A program made the translations under genes and the position numbers. This document shows, in pieces, positions 1-8,049 of a stretch of 22,903 nt of DNA. Location of the stretch: positions 1 through 22,903 of the forward strand of contig JAWLCG010000029.1 in NCBI GenBank assembly GCA_041687295.1, written 5' to 3'. This DNA is from JAWLCG01 sp041687295 (lineage in GTDB: Bacteria > Planctomycetota > Phycisphaerae > SM23-33 > FEN-1343). The notes below the pieces were generated by a model, which was given only the letters and a program-made list of their open reading frames with translations, was not told the origin of the DNA and did not search any database. The first letter of the stretch is position 1. Each line of letters opens with the position of its first letter.

Positions 1-30
1 CGGGCCTCGCTGCGCTCGACCCGGCCTACG
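1..30 (-). repeat. REP-like repeat family A, copy 1
   Basis: On the minus strand the unit starts with GTAG and then forms an imperfect hairpin: a GCCGGGTCGAGC arm, a central GCA, and a GCGAGGCCCGGC arm. The window edge cuts its last base or so. Near-identical copies lie at 6411-6441, 15716-15744, 18569-18597 and 22257-22287. GTAG followed by an imperfect hairpin is the layout of REP elements mobilised by TnpA-REP (RAYT) enzymes; that link is inference, as no such gene is in the window. Confidence 0.8.
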
Positions 31-34
31 GGTG

Positions 35-53
35 GGGCCTCGACCGGGCCTAC
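35..53 (-). repeat. Truncated REP-like family A unit at the sulfatase stop codon
   Basis: Read on the minus strand this is GTAGGCCCGGTCGAGGCCC, which looks like the family A unit with the central hairpin tip deleted. Its head GTAG contains the TAG stop codon of the sulfatase. A full family A copy follows within a few bases at 1-30. Confidence 0.5.
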
Positions 54-1435
54 GGCTTCCGGCCCTGGAGCAGGTGTTTGCGGGCGGTGCCGTTCCACAG
101 GGAGTCTTTGGTGTCCTCCATCCACTCGGCCAGGCGGGCGCGGAGGCGCTTGAGTTCGTCGGCGCAGGCCGGGTCGGCGGCGCGGTTGGTCAGCTCGGCC
201 GGGTCGGTGTCCAGGTCGTACAGCTCATCGGTGGCGGTGGCGTTCCAGACGTACTTCCACCGGCGGTCGCGGACCATCTGCTGGGTGTACGAGCCGAACT
301 GGTTGCCCGAGTAGCACGAGAGTATGTCGGGCCGGCCCGTGGTGCCCTCCCCGCGGCAGGCGGGCAGGATGTCGACGCCCTGGAAGGTCTCGGGCACCTC
401 GGCGCCGGCGAGGCGGACCAGCGTGGCCGGCAGGTCGACGGCGTTGGAGACGAAGTCGTCCACCACCCGCCCGGCCGGGATGCCCGCGGGCCAGCGGACG
501 GCCATGGGCACGCGGACGATGTCGTCGTACATCACGCAGTGCTTGTCGACCATGCCGTGCCCGCCGCACATGTCGCCGTGGTCGGCGGTGTAGATCACCA
601 TCGTATTCTCGGCCAGGCCCAGGCGATCCAGGGCGTCGAGCACGCGACCGATCTGGGCGTCGAGCAGGCTGATCTCGCCGAGGTATCGGCCCACGATGGG
701 GGCCCAGAAGTCCCAGTTCTTGTCCTCCAGGCCCCAGTTGCGGAGCATCTGGCGGTGCATGAAGGGCTTGCCTTCCATGGTGTCGCCGAAGCTCGGCCAG
801 GGCGGGATGCTGGCCGGGTCGTACATCGAGTTGTAGGGCTCGGGCGGGCGGTTGGCCAGGTGCGGCTCGGCCATGTGCCAGCGGAGGAAGAACGGGTCGC
901 CCTCCTCGGTGAACTGCTCCAGCCAGCCGATGACCTGGTCGGCGTGCCAGGCCAGGCTCGACTGCTCGGGCGTGATGAACGGGTCGACCTGGCCCCGCCA
1001 GCTCTGGTCGCTGGGCGTGGGGGGGATGCCCCTGGCCCTGCGCCATTGGGTGTAGCGCCAGCCGGGGACGTAGTCGTGAAAGCCGAACTCCAGCGGCGTG
1101 CGCTTAGGGTCGACGTGCCAGCGGCCCACGTGGACGGTGTGGTAGCCCGCCATCTGGACCAGGGCGGGCATGTAGGGCTGCTCGTCGCGGAGGGGGCGGA
1201 AGGTCTCGCCGTCGTAGTTGAAGATCACCCCGTGCCGGGCCGGCCATTGGCCCGTCAGCATCGAGCAGCGGGCGGGCACGCACATCGGGATCGGCGTGAA
1301 GGCGTGCGTGAAGCGGGCTCCCTCAGCCCCGAGGCGGTCCATGGTGGGCGTCTGCACGAAGGGATGGCCATTGGAGGCCACGCAGTCGTAGCGGTGCTGG
1401 TCGGAGTAGATGAACAGGATGTTCGGCTTGTCCAT
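50..1435 (-). CDS. Cys-type sulfatase (S1 family), cytoplasmic
   Basis: A 461-residue arylsulfatase/choline-sulfatase-like enzyme that hydrolyses a sulfate ester; the substrate cannot be told from sequence. The N-terminus NILFIYSDQH is the metal-binding start of the alkaline-phosphatase fold. The signature CVPARCSMLTG places the residue converted to formylglycine at Cys52, with Arg56. TADHGDM carries metal ligands Asp285 and His286. The usual GKWH motif reads GRWHV (residues 104-108), a Lys to Arg change. There is no signal peptide, so it should act in the cytoplasm or need another export route. The start is the first in-frame ATG, with AGGAGG 11 nt upstream. It lies 172 nt downstream of the GH2-like gene on the same strand. 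Its Cys-type motif matches the maturase encoded at 20841-22184. It ends in TAG. Confidence 0.95.
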   Translation of the reverse strand: MDKPNILFIYSDQHRYDCVASNGHPFVQTPTMDRLGAEGARFTHAFTPIPMCVPARCSMLTGQWPARHGVIFNYDGETFRPLRDEQPYMPALVQMAGYHTVHVGRWHVDPKRTPLEFGFHDYVPGWRYTQWRRARGIPPTPSDQSWRGQVDPFITPEQSSLAWHADQVIGWLEQFTEEGDPFFLRWHMAEPHLANRPPEPYNSMYDPASIPPWPSFGDTMEGKPFMHRQMLRNWGLEDKNWDFWAPIVGRYLGEISLLDAQIGRVLDALDRLGLAENTMVIYTADHGDMCGGHGMVDKHCVMYDDIVRVPMAVRWPAGIPAGRVVDDFVSNAVDLPATLVRLAGAEVPETFQGVDILPACRGEGTTGRPDILSCYSGNQFGSYTQQMVRDRRWKYVWNATATDELYDLDTDPAELTNRAADPACADELKRLRARLAEWMEDTKDSLWNGTARKHLLQGRKP

Positions 1436-1540
1436 GCGGTGAAGGTCCTCCTGTCGGGGGCTGAATGATGATCGGATATACCGCGCCGACGCCCCGCCGT
1501 CAAATCCGGGCGGGCGGTGAGGTAGGCCGGTGAACCGGCT

Positions 1541-1583
1541 GGAAAAGACCGCGGGCCGGCCCTGGGTGAGGGTCGGCCCGCGG
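1541..1583 (-). terminator. Rho-independent terminator of the GH2-like gene
   Basis: The arms 1550-1562 and 1571-1583 pair over 13 positions with one mismatch around an 8-nt loop. On the minus strand they are followed by TCTTTTCC. The structure sits 25 nt beyond the stop codon of the GH2-like gene and so separates it from the sulfatase. Confidence 0.7.
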
Positions 1584-1607
1584 GGGTGCGTCGGGTTGTC
1601 GGCGAGG

Positions 1608-4600
1608 CTACTGCTGGCCGACGATGGTGCCGGTGGTGATGGCCAGCACGGCCGGCACGGCCCGGTCGGGGCTGTTGCCGATCTCGACGTCGATGGTCTC
1701 GATCGCCACGTCCGGGCGGGGGTTGGCGAACTTCATGCCGTAGAGCGTGGCGTGCTGGCCCTTGAGCTCAGCGAGGCGCTGGGCCCAGGCGATCTGGGCG
1801 CCCTCGAGGGGCTTGGGGATGGGCTGGACCCAGTGGTCGACGCCCTTCTCCAGCACGACCGGCACGGTGACGCTCTGGCCGTCGGCGTAGCGCACCACGT
1901 ACCGCAGCACGACGGGCAGGTGGAACTGGTCGCGGCCCTTGGCGACGAGGCGCGAGCGCTCCGCGTCGGTGACGGGCTTGAGGACGTTGGCCGTGTGCAG
2001 GAAGAACAGCAGATCGGCCTTGCGACCCACGGCGATGCCCTTGACGCTGTCGGCCAGCGGCTTGGGGGCCTTGTCGCCCAGCATGATGCAGTCCTGCTTG
2101 GGCGCGGTGGTGAACTTGACCAGGCGGTAGTCCACGCTGGCCAGGGTCGCCTCGCCTCCGGCGCCGGCCGGCAGGCGGTTGAGGTCCGCGCCCGGCTGGC
2201 CGAACCAGACGTCTTCCTTGACCCACCGGCTGTCGCGGAACTGGTTGCACCAGTTCATCAGGTCGACCGGCTGGTAGCGGACGTTGACGCCCGGCACGCC
2301 GACGCGCCCGGCGATGCCCACGCCCATGTTCTGCAGCAGCGTGCTGACGAGCGTGCGCTTCTTGGCGACGTTGGCGGGGTTGGGTTCCTCGGCGAGCCAC
2401 TGGACCTGGTTGAGGAACCAGCCGCCCTTCCAGCTGGGCACACCCACCAGGCCGCCGACGTTGTCCAGGTAGACCGCGCCGGCCGGCGTGGCCGGGCGGA
2501 GGAACTGGACGTTCTCGATGCCCACGAGGTTGGCGTTCTTGCCCTCGCGGATCTCCTTGGTCAGCGCCCGCAGCGTGATGGTCTTGCTGACCGGGCGGGG
2601 CTCGGCCAGGCGGATCTCCTGCAGGCCGCTCTCGGGCAGCACGACGGAGAGCTTGGTCGACTCGTCGCCGTCGAAGATCACCTCGAAGTCGCGGATGACG
2701 GCGTAGTTGGCGTTGTTCCAGACGTTGATCTGGCTGACCACGTCAGGCCGGCGGAGCGTGAAGGTCCGCTCCAGGGGCCGGCTGGGCCGCTCGGGGCCTT
2801 CCCACCAGATCTGCTGAATGCACTTCCAGCTGAGCGAGTTGAACAGGCCGTTGACGAAGTTGAAGGGGTCCTTGTCGTTCTTGGTCGGCTCGTACTCGTA
2901 GGGGTCGGCCGGGCCCTCGGGCATCCGGCAGAAGGGGGCGAAGTCACGCCCGTCGGCGACGAAGCTGAAGGTGTTCCAGCTGGGGAACATTCGGCCATGG
3001 ATGACCTGCTCGTCGCTGATCCGCGCGCCGTCGGGGGGCCCCCGCCCGCGCGCCCGCGCCTCGCCGGTGCCCTCGAAGAGCACCTGCTCGAGGCGGAAGG
3101 GCCGAAGCATGAGCTTCTGGCGGGTCAGGGCGTTGAAGTCGTCCAGCCCGTCGGGCGTCAGGCCGCAGAGCATCACCCAGCCGCCGGCCTGCTGGAAGAC
3201 CCGCACGTGGTCAGCCAGGGGCCGAAGGGCCTTGAGGTTCTCCGGCGTGGCCTGGATGACGGCGACCTTGACCGTCTCGGGATCCATGGCGGCCAGCAGG
3301 TTCTCGGCCACCACCGTCCGCAGGCCGGTGGCCTGGATGTTCTCGCTCAGCAGCGGGTCCTGGCTGTAGATGGCCGCGACGCCCTCGGCGGGCCGGCTGG
3401 CGGCGTAGTGCTCCATGAGGTTCCGCAGCAGCACGTCGGCGGCGGGGTCCAGGCCCAGCGTGGTGCCGATGCGGAGCTGGCTGAGCACGAGGAAGCCCGG
3501 GCCGCAAGGCACCTCGACCAGGGCGCTGTAGGGCAGCATCGGCCCGCAGTGGGCCAGGCTGCTGGCGCCGCGGGCGGGCTTCTGGTAGACGTTCTTGTAG
3601 ACCGGCAGGTCCTTGTCCGGCGCGCCGGCGGCCCAGTCGATCAGGTCCCAGCGGCCCAGGTCGCGGAAGACCGGCGTGCCCAGGGCCTGCGGATGGGCGT
3701 AGCCGCCATAGTGGGCCGTGCTGGACATCGGCACCGGCAGGTTCTCGCCGCCGGCGGGGGTCTCCTGCTCCAGGACGATGACGCGCTGGCCCCGGCTGGC
3801 GGCCTGCAGCAGATCGGTGCCGTAGGCCTCGTTCTCGCGCAGGCTGTCCGGGCCGATCAGCACCAGCCCGTCGCCGGCGGGCAGCTCGGAGAGGCTCTTG
3901 ACCTCGGTGAACGCGACGCCCTTGGCCTGCAGCCAGGGCCCCAGCGTGCCCGAGCGGTCGAAGACGGTGACCGGCACCTCGACGTTCAGCGACTCGACGA
4001 CCGGCAGCACCGGCACGGCCCGGGTCTCCTCATAGGTGTCGGCGCCGTCCTGGCTGACGCGGAGGCTCAGCTCGCCCTCGAGGCGCCGATCGGTCGCCGG
4101 CGGGGTGATCCTCAGCGTGTGCTCCTGGCCGAAGCCCGGCTCGATCTGCATCGAGACGCTTTCGCCGGCGATGCGCTGGCCGTCGATGCTGTAGGCCCAC
4201 TCGAAGGTGACGGGGGCCTCGCTGAAGGTGTCGTTCATGACCTTGAACAGCAGCGCGTTGGCCTGGCCGCCGTAGAGTCGGCTGGTCTGGCGGCGGGGGA
4301 TCGCCACCAGGTCCGCCAGCATGTCCTGGACCTCGGGGAACTGCGAGAGGTTGCCGCAGCAGCTCCAGCCGGCTGCGCCCGTCCAGCGGTAGCCGCCGAA
4401 GAGCATCCGCTGGAAGACGGCCTTGCCGCGCTCCGCGTCGACCTGGCCGCGGTAGGCCTCGTCGCCGATGGCGGTGGTCGCCAGGTTCATCTCGTTGGCG
4501 AAGGTGCTCTCGGGGACGTACCAGGGCTTGTCTCGCTTCCAGGGCCAGCGGCTCACGTGGTCGCTGACGCGGGCGAGGCTGTAGGCGTTCTCGGGGTACC

Positions 4601-6254
4601 ACTCGGGCGAGCCCATGGGGTAGTGCGGCGTGTTCATCGGCAGCAGGCCGCCGAGGTCGCCGGCGCCGCTGACGACGTAGGGCTTGGTGTTGTCATACTT
4701 CTGGGCGGCGCGGGCGACGGCGTTCATCGCCACCTCGTTAACCCGCATGTACTGGTCCTTGGAGATGCCCGTCCAGGCGATGTGCCCGTAGAAGTTCTGG
4801 GCGTTGATGTAGACGGTCTCGTTCTCCAGCGAGTACATCAGGATCGAGGGGTGGTTGCGGTAGGCCTTGGCGATCTGGGCCATGTGCTCGCGGAAGTTTT
4901 CCCACACCGGCTCGTTGGCCTTGACGACCCACTTGCCGTTGACGTTCTCGACGTAGCTGAGCACGAAGCGGATGCCCATGCCCTCGATCATCGAGCTCTG
5001 GCAGCCGGCGATGCCGTTGCGGTCGAAGTACTCCAGGCGGTCTTCCTGGGCGGGCAGGAACTTGGTCAGTGCGCAGTGCGAAAAGAAGCGGTTGAAGCGC
5101 GTCCGCTCGGCGCGGAGCTGCTGGGCGTACTGCTCGGGGCGCTCCATGAACTTCCGCACGCCCCACCAGCCCCACATGTTCCACCGCTTGCCGTTGAGGC
5201 GGAAGCTCGGGCCGTCGATGGTCACCTCGCGGAAGCCGAACAGCTGCTCGTGCACGTCCACGGGCTGGCCATTGGCCAGGATCGTCGTCCGCAGGCGGTA
5301 GAGGTTGGGATTCGGCTCGGGCCACCAGTACTTCGCGTCGGCCCAGTCGCCGGCGACGGTGATCGTCTTGACCCCGCCGGCCGGCAGGACCAGGCCCATC
5401 GGCTCGAAGGTCTTCTCGACCTCATTGGTGCGGTCGTTGACGGCCTCGCACCGGACGAGCAACTCGGCCGGGGCGCCGGTGGTGTTGCGGACGGTGATCT
5501 CGTTCTCGAGGCGCTGCTTCTGCACCGAGGGCTTGGCGAAGACGTCCTCGGTGTAGACCCCGCCGACCGACGTCAGCGTCACCGGGTTGATCAGGCCATA
5601 CTGGTTGCCGTCGCCGTCGCCCTTGCCGCCGTAGGGCAGCAGGTGAGGCCGGCGCAGGCTCTTGAGGTCCCAGAACTCCTTGAGCGTGCCCTTGCCCTGG
5701 TCCTGGGCGTTGACGCCGGTGCGGCCCGTGTCGAAGCCGTACCAGGGGCTCTTGACGGCGATGACGACCTCGTTAACCTGCCCGGGCACCATGTGCTCGG
5801 AGATGTCCATGTCCCACGGGATCCAGACGCCGCGGTGCGTGCCGGCGAGCTGGCCGTTGACGAAGACGCTCAGGATCCAGCTGGTGCTGGCGAAGTGGAG
5901 CTTGAACCCCCGGCCGGCATGGCTGGCGGGCACGTCCACGCGGGTGCGGTAGAGCACGCGGTGGCACAGGTCGTCCTGCCCGAAGTGCTGGTAGAGGCTC
6001 TTGGGAACCGGCACGGGCTGCCACTGCAGCCCCGCGGCCCCGGGCAGGGCCTCGACGGGCTTGAAGGTGTCCGTGTCGGGGTCCGGGTCGTCGTAGCGGG
6101 CCAGGTCCCACTGGCCCGTCAGGGTCAGCTCGACCCGCTCGACCCCCTGGGCCTCGGGCAACTGGAAGGTCGGGCCTGACTGGGCCCCGGCCGTGGCGCC
6201 CAGGGCCAGCAGGGCCCCCAGGCACAGCATCCATCGACTGCTCGCGCGCATCAT
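1608..6254 (-). CDS. Secreted multidomain glycoside hydrolase, GH2-like
   Basis: A 1548-residue protein, longer than typical GH2 enzymes (about 600-1100). Residues 1-24 form a signal peptide ending AGA/QS. Then come a jelly-roll sugar-binding domain (about 40-220), an Ig-like domain (about 230-345) and a TIM barrel (about 350-650). The motif HPSILMYSLENE gives the likely acid/base Glu479, and VPESTFANE gives the likely nucleophile Glu582. The rest holds an Ig-like stretch, two glutamine-amidotransferase-like Rossmann segments (about 750-830 and 950-1045), a discoidin-like beta-sandwich (about 1130-1260) and a C-terminal domain containing LLFFLHTA and YVVRYADG. Start 6254 is chosen because GGGAG lies just upstream and the signal peptide follows; the frame stays open to 6578, but that stretch reads through repeats. 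Sugar specificity is not assigned. It probably acts outside the cytoplasm on a complex glycan. Confidence 0.85.
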   Translation of the reverse strand: MMRASSRWMLCLGALLALGATAGAQSGPTFQLPEAQGVERVELTLTGQWDLARYDDPDPDTDTFKPVEALPGAAGLQWQPVPVPKSLYQHFGQDDLCHRVLYRTRVDVPASHAGRGFKLHFASTSWILSVFVNGQLAGTHRGVWIPWDMDISEHMVPGQVNEVVIAVKSPWYGFDTGRTGVNAQDQGKGTLKEFWDLKSLRRPHLLPYGGKGDGDGNQYGLINPVTLTSVGGVYTEDVFAKPSVQKQRLENEITVRNTTGAPAELLVRCEAVNDRTNEVEKTFEPMGLVLPAGGVKTITVAGDWADAKYWWPEPNPNLYRLRTTILANGQPVDVHEQLFGFREVTIDGPSFRLNGKRWNMWGWWGVRKFMERPEQYAQQLRAERTRFNRFFSHCALTKFLPAQEDRLEYFDRNGIAGCQSSMIEGMGIRFVLSYVENVNGKWVVKANEPVWENFREHMAQIAKAYRNHPSILMYSLENETVYINAQNFYGHIAWTGISKDQYMRVNEVAMNAVARAAQKYDNTKPYVVSGAGDLGGLLPMNTPHYPMGSPEWYPENAYSLARVSDHVSRWPWKRDKPWYVPESTFANEMNLATTAIGDEAYRGQVDAERGKAVFQRMLFGGYRWTGAAGWSCCGNLSQFPEVQDMLADLVAIPRRQTSRLYGGQANALLFKVMNDTFSEAPVTFEWAYSIDGQRIAGESVSMQIEPGFGQEHTLRITPPATDRRLEGELSLRVSQDGADTYEETRAVPVLPVVESLNVEVPVTVFDRSGTLGPWLQAKGVAFTEVKSLSELPAGDGLVLIGPDSLRENEAYGTDLLQAASRGQRVIVLEQETPAGGENLPVPMSSTAHYGGYAHPQALGTPVFRDLGRWDLIDWAAGAPDKDLPVYKNVYQKPARGASSLAHCGPMLPYSALVEVPCGPGFLVLSQLRIGTTLGLDPAADVLLRNLMEHYAASRPAEGVAAIYSQDPLLSENIQATGLRTVVAENLLAAMDPETVKVAVIQATPENLKALRPLADHVRVFQQAGGWVMLCGLTPDGLDDFNALTRQKLMLRPFRLEQVLFEGTGEARARGRGPPDGARISDEQVIHGRMFPSWNTFSFVADGRDFAPFCRMPEGPADPYEYEPTKNDKDPFNFVNGLFNSLSWKCIQQIWWEGPERPSRPLERTFTLRRPDVVSQINVWNNANYAVIRDFEVIFDGDESTKLSVVLPESGLQEIRLAEPRPVSKTITLRALTKEIREGKNANLVGIENVQFLRPATPAGAVYLDNVGGLVGVPSWKGGWFLNQVQWLAEEPNPANVAKKRTLVSTLLQNMGVGIAGRVGVPGVNVRYQPVDLMNWCNQFRDSRWVKEDVWFGQPGADLNRLPAGAGGEATLASVDYRLVKFTTAPKQDCIMLGDKAPKPLADSVKGIAVGRKADLLFFLHTANVLKPVTDAERSRLVAKGRDQFHLPVVLRYVVRYADGQSVTVPVVLEKGVDHWVQPIPKPLEGAQIAWAQRLAELKGQHATLYGMKFANPRPDVAIETIDVEIGNSPDRAVPAVLAITTGTIVGQQ

Positions 6255-6499
6255 GCTTGCTCCCATCCTCGCGTCATTCGGGTTGGCCGACGTGGCCGCA
6301 GCGGTACCCGCGCAGGGCCGCCGTTGACAATTCAACCATTCACGCCAGGAGGGGTTCCGCCCCGATCGGCGCTTTTGACCCGGGATGGGGCGTGGGGCCC
6401 GGCCCGTCCCGTAGGCCGGGTCGAGCGCAGCGAGGCCCGGCGGGGGGGGAGGGCGGAGTGACGAAAGCTGGCTACTGCGTCTCCGAAAAGAAAAGAGGC
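6255..6499. other. Leader and spacer region of the GH2-like gene
   Basis: There is no convincing gene. The region should hold the promoter of the GH2-like gene, but I found no clear -35/-10 pair on the minus strand. A short dyad, TTGACAATTCAA at 6324-6335, is the only AT-rich spot and could be part of a promoter or operator. A family A repeat occupies 6411-6441. Confidence 0.4.
6411..6441 (+). repeat. REP-like repeat family A, copy 2
   Basis: The GTAG head is on the plus strand, followed by the same imperfect hairpin with central GCA as copy 1; over the shared 30 bases it is identical to copy 1 in inverse orientation. It is followed by a run of eight or more G. Confidence 0.85.
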
Positions 6500-6791
6500 T
6501 CTCATCCCAAAAAGCTGGCGAAAGGAAACTCCCCTGGGGCTCTGCCCCAGAGGCCGGGATTTGTCGCTTTGAGGCCACCAGCAGAACATAACAGGCACCA
6601 TCTTCAGGAGATGCCGCCCGTGCTGTACGGCCATCCCGACGGCGCTTGGGCCGCTCTTCAGCGCCAGCGTTGCCCTATCCTCCGTCAGGGCTCCCACAGG
6701 ATACCCGCTCATGCTGGGGGCCCTAAAGCGATAAATCCCGGGGGTTTGGGGGCAGGCCCCCATTCCTTTTCTTTAACTACCTGGGATGAGA
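6500..6791. repeat. Imperfect palindromic element of about 290 bp (MITE-like)
   Basis: The outermost 10 bp, 6500-6509 and 6782-6791, are perfect inverted repeats (TCTCATCCCA). The inner segments 6554-6583 and 6712-6741 pair at 26 of 30 positions. In between, each arm carries its own G/C-rich hairpin (about 6541-6553 and 6739-6763). Similarity between the arms fades toward the centre near 6645. The base composition is noticeably less GC-rich than the genes. I see no transposase. A minus-strand frame of 143 codons runs through it (6332-6763), but it has no recognisable domain and reads into a family A repeat, so I treat the element as non-coding. Confidence 0.6.
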
Positions 6792-6823
6792 ACCAGAAAA
6801 GAGCATCCGGGTGCCGTGGCCGC

Positions 6824-6841
6824 GGCGGGCCCTGGCCCGCC
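6824..6841 (-). terminator. Hairpin directly after larE
   Basis: GGCGGGCC and GGCCCGCC form a perfect 8-bp stem with a 2-nt spacer, one base beyond the larE stop codon. No T-run follows directly on the minus strand, so it is at best a weak terminator; it may instead be one of the repeat hairpins of this genome. Confidence 0.35.
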
Positions 6842-6842
6842 C

Positions 6843-7682
6843 TCACGCCGTCTCGTCCATGCTGCCGCTGCGGAAGCCCTGCAGGTCGAGGGTGACGTGG
6901 CGGTAGCCGGCCTGGCGCAGGGCGGCCAGCAGGGCGTCACGCTGCTCCAGGGCCCGGCCCAGCTCGGCTGGGAGCAGCTCCAGGCGGGCCAGTTCGCCGT
7001 GGTCGCGGACGCGGTACTGCGAGAAGCCCATCGCTGCGACGGCGGCCTCGGCGGCTTCGATGCGGGCGAGGGTCTCGCGGGTCAGCGTCGTGCCGTAGGG
7101 CAGGCGCGTGGCCAGGCAGGCCAGGGCGGGCTTGTTCCAGGTGGGCAGGCCCAGGGCCCGGCTGGCGGCGCGGATGTCGAGCTTGGTCAGGCCCGCGTCC
7201 AGCAGGGGCGTGGCGATGCCCAGCTCGTGCTCGGCCTGCATGCCGGGGCGGTGGACGCCGGCGTCGTCGGCGTTGTCACCGCTGGCGAGCACGGCAAAGC
7301 CCCGCTCGGCGGCGAGGCGCTGGAATCGGCCGAAGATCGCGTGCTTGCAGATGTAGCACCGCTCGGGCGGGTTGGTCGCCAGGGCCGGCTCGGCCAGCGG
7401 GTCGAAGGCCACCACCTCGCCGGCCGAGCCGAGGGCCTCGCGGAACCGCCGGGCCTCCGCCAGCTCAGCCGCCGGCACGAAGGGGCTCTGGGCCGTCAGG
7501 GCCAGGACGTTCTCCGCCCCCAGCTCGCGCACGGCCAGGGCCAGCAGAAACGTGCTGTCTACGCCGCCGCTGAAGGCCACCGCCAGCCGACCCGCCCGCC
7601 GCAACCACGCCCGACAGGCCCCCAGCCGCTGCTGCAGGCCCGCGTCCAGTCCGCTCATCCAATCGGTCATCGTGTGGTCCAT
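6843..7682 (-). CDS. larE: ATP-dependent sacrificial sulfur transferase LarE
   Basis: A 279-residue PP-loop ATP pyrophosphatase of the LarE family. LarE adenylates and then thiolates the pyridinium dicarboxylate precursor of the nickel-pincer cofactor of lactate racemase and related enzymes. The PP-loop SGGVDS is at 38-43. NPPERCYICK carries Cys109 and Cys112, and KPALACLATRLPYG carries Cys189. LarE proteins with only the last Cys give up its sulfur; those with three cysteines, as here, are thought to hold an iron-sulfur cluster. Start 7682 is chosen for AGGAG 5 nt upstream; the frame is open to 7922 but crosses a palindrome. LarB and LarC are not in the window, so a role outside lactate racemization is possible. 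It ends in TGA. Confidence 0.9.
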   Translation of the reverse strand: MDHTMTDWMSGLDAGLQQRLGACRAWLRRAGRLAVAFSGGVDSTFLLALAVRELGAENVLALTAQSPFVPAAELAEARRFREALGSAGEVVAFDPLAEPALATNPPERCYICKHAIFGRFQRLAAERGFAVLASGDNADDAGVHRPGMQAEHELGIATPLLDAGLTKLDIRAASRALGLPTWNKPALACLATRLPYGTTLTRETLARIEAAEAAVAAMGFSQYRVRDHGELARLELLPAELGRALEQRDALLAALRQAGYRHVTLDLQGFRSGSMDETA

Positions 7683-7795
7683 GGCTACTCCTGGGGCCAT
7701 TGTACAGAACGCCCCCATCCCCACCAACGCACGGCCCAGGCTGGTCGTTCCATCTGATCCGTGGTGGAGTGGCCAGCTGCGATGGACGGTAAGCC

Positions 7796-7827
7796 GGGTG
7801 CCATGGCCGCGCGCGGCCATGGCACCC
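7796..7827. repeat. Perfect 32-bp palindrome
   Basis: The half-site GGGTGCCATGGCCGCG is followed directly by its exact reverse complement. Related half-sites occur at about 6810 (GGGTGCCGTGGCC) and, inverted, at about 7917-7929 (GCCACGGCACCC), so it belongs to a local repeat family. It lies between divergent genes, so it could also serve as an operator; the presence of relatives favours a repeat. Confidence 0.75.
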
Positions 7828-7989
7828 CGCGGGGGCCCGGCCCCGCCGCCCCCCCGCCCCCCCGGCTGGCTCCCCGACTCTGCCCCCAGAGCCGAAGACG
7901 TGGCTACAAACGCCGTAGCCACGGCACCCGGCCGGTGCCCTGGCCTCTTGGGCCGGGCGTGGGGTAGTCGCTTGCCGTCCCGAAAAGAG

Positions 7990-8018
7990 TTGCTCTAAAG
8001 CTCGGCGGCGCGTAGCCT
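7990..8018 (+). promoter_or_regulatory. Candidate promoter of the aminopeptidase-accBC operon
   Basis: TTGCTC at 7990-7995 and TAGCCT at 8013-8018 are separated by 17 bp and end 31 bp before the start codon. Each box matches the sigma-70 consensus only partly. This is the best candidate in the spacer, but it is weak. Confidence 0.3.
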
Positions 8019-8049
8019 GATAGGGCTGAGCGAGACGGGAAGGAAGGCC

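Larger units (their letters stand above)
7683..8049. other. Divergent intergenic region between larE and the aminopeptidase gene
   Basis: This 367-bp stretch holds no gene. It contains the 32-bp palindrome at 7796-7827, a C-rich run around 7847-7864, a hairpin with 9-bp arms at 7899-7907 and 7915-7923 (CGTGGCTAC and its complement), and a GGCACC/GGTGCC dyad at about 7924-7939. Promoters for both flanking genes must lie here. Confidence 0.6.

Noticed and set aside
1530..6179. A 1549-codon open frame on the plus strand, exactly opposite the GH2-like gene.
   Set aside because: It is a by-product of strong GC bias at third positions: its product is a low-complexity Ala/Gly/Val/Asp/Leu string without domains, while the opposite strand has a signal peptide and catalytic motifs.
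6255..6578. N-terminal extension of the GH2-like protein to an ATG at 6578.
   Set aside because: It reads through a family A repeat and half of the palindromic element; the signal peptide and a good ribosome-binding site are at 6254.
6332..6763. A 143-codon minus-strand frame in the spacer between the GH2-like gene and larE.
   Set aside because: It covers most of the palindromic element and a REP-like unit, has no recognisable domain and no clear ribosome-binding site. It could be revisited if the frame is conserved among copies of the element.
7683..7922. N-terminal extension of LarE.
   Set aside because: It crosses the 32-bp palindrome and a glycine-rich translation of the C-rich run; AGGAG precedes the ATG at 7682 and family similarity begins after it.
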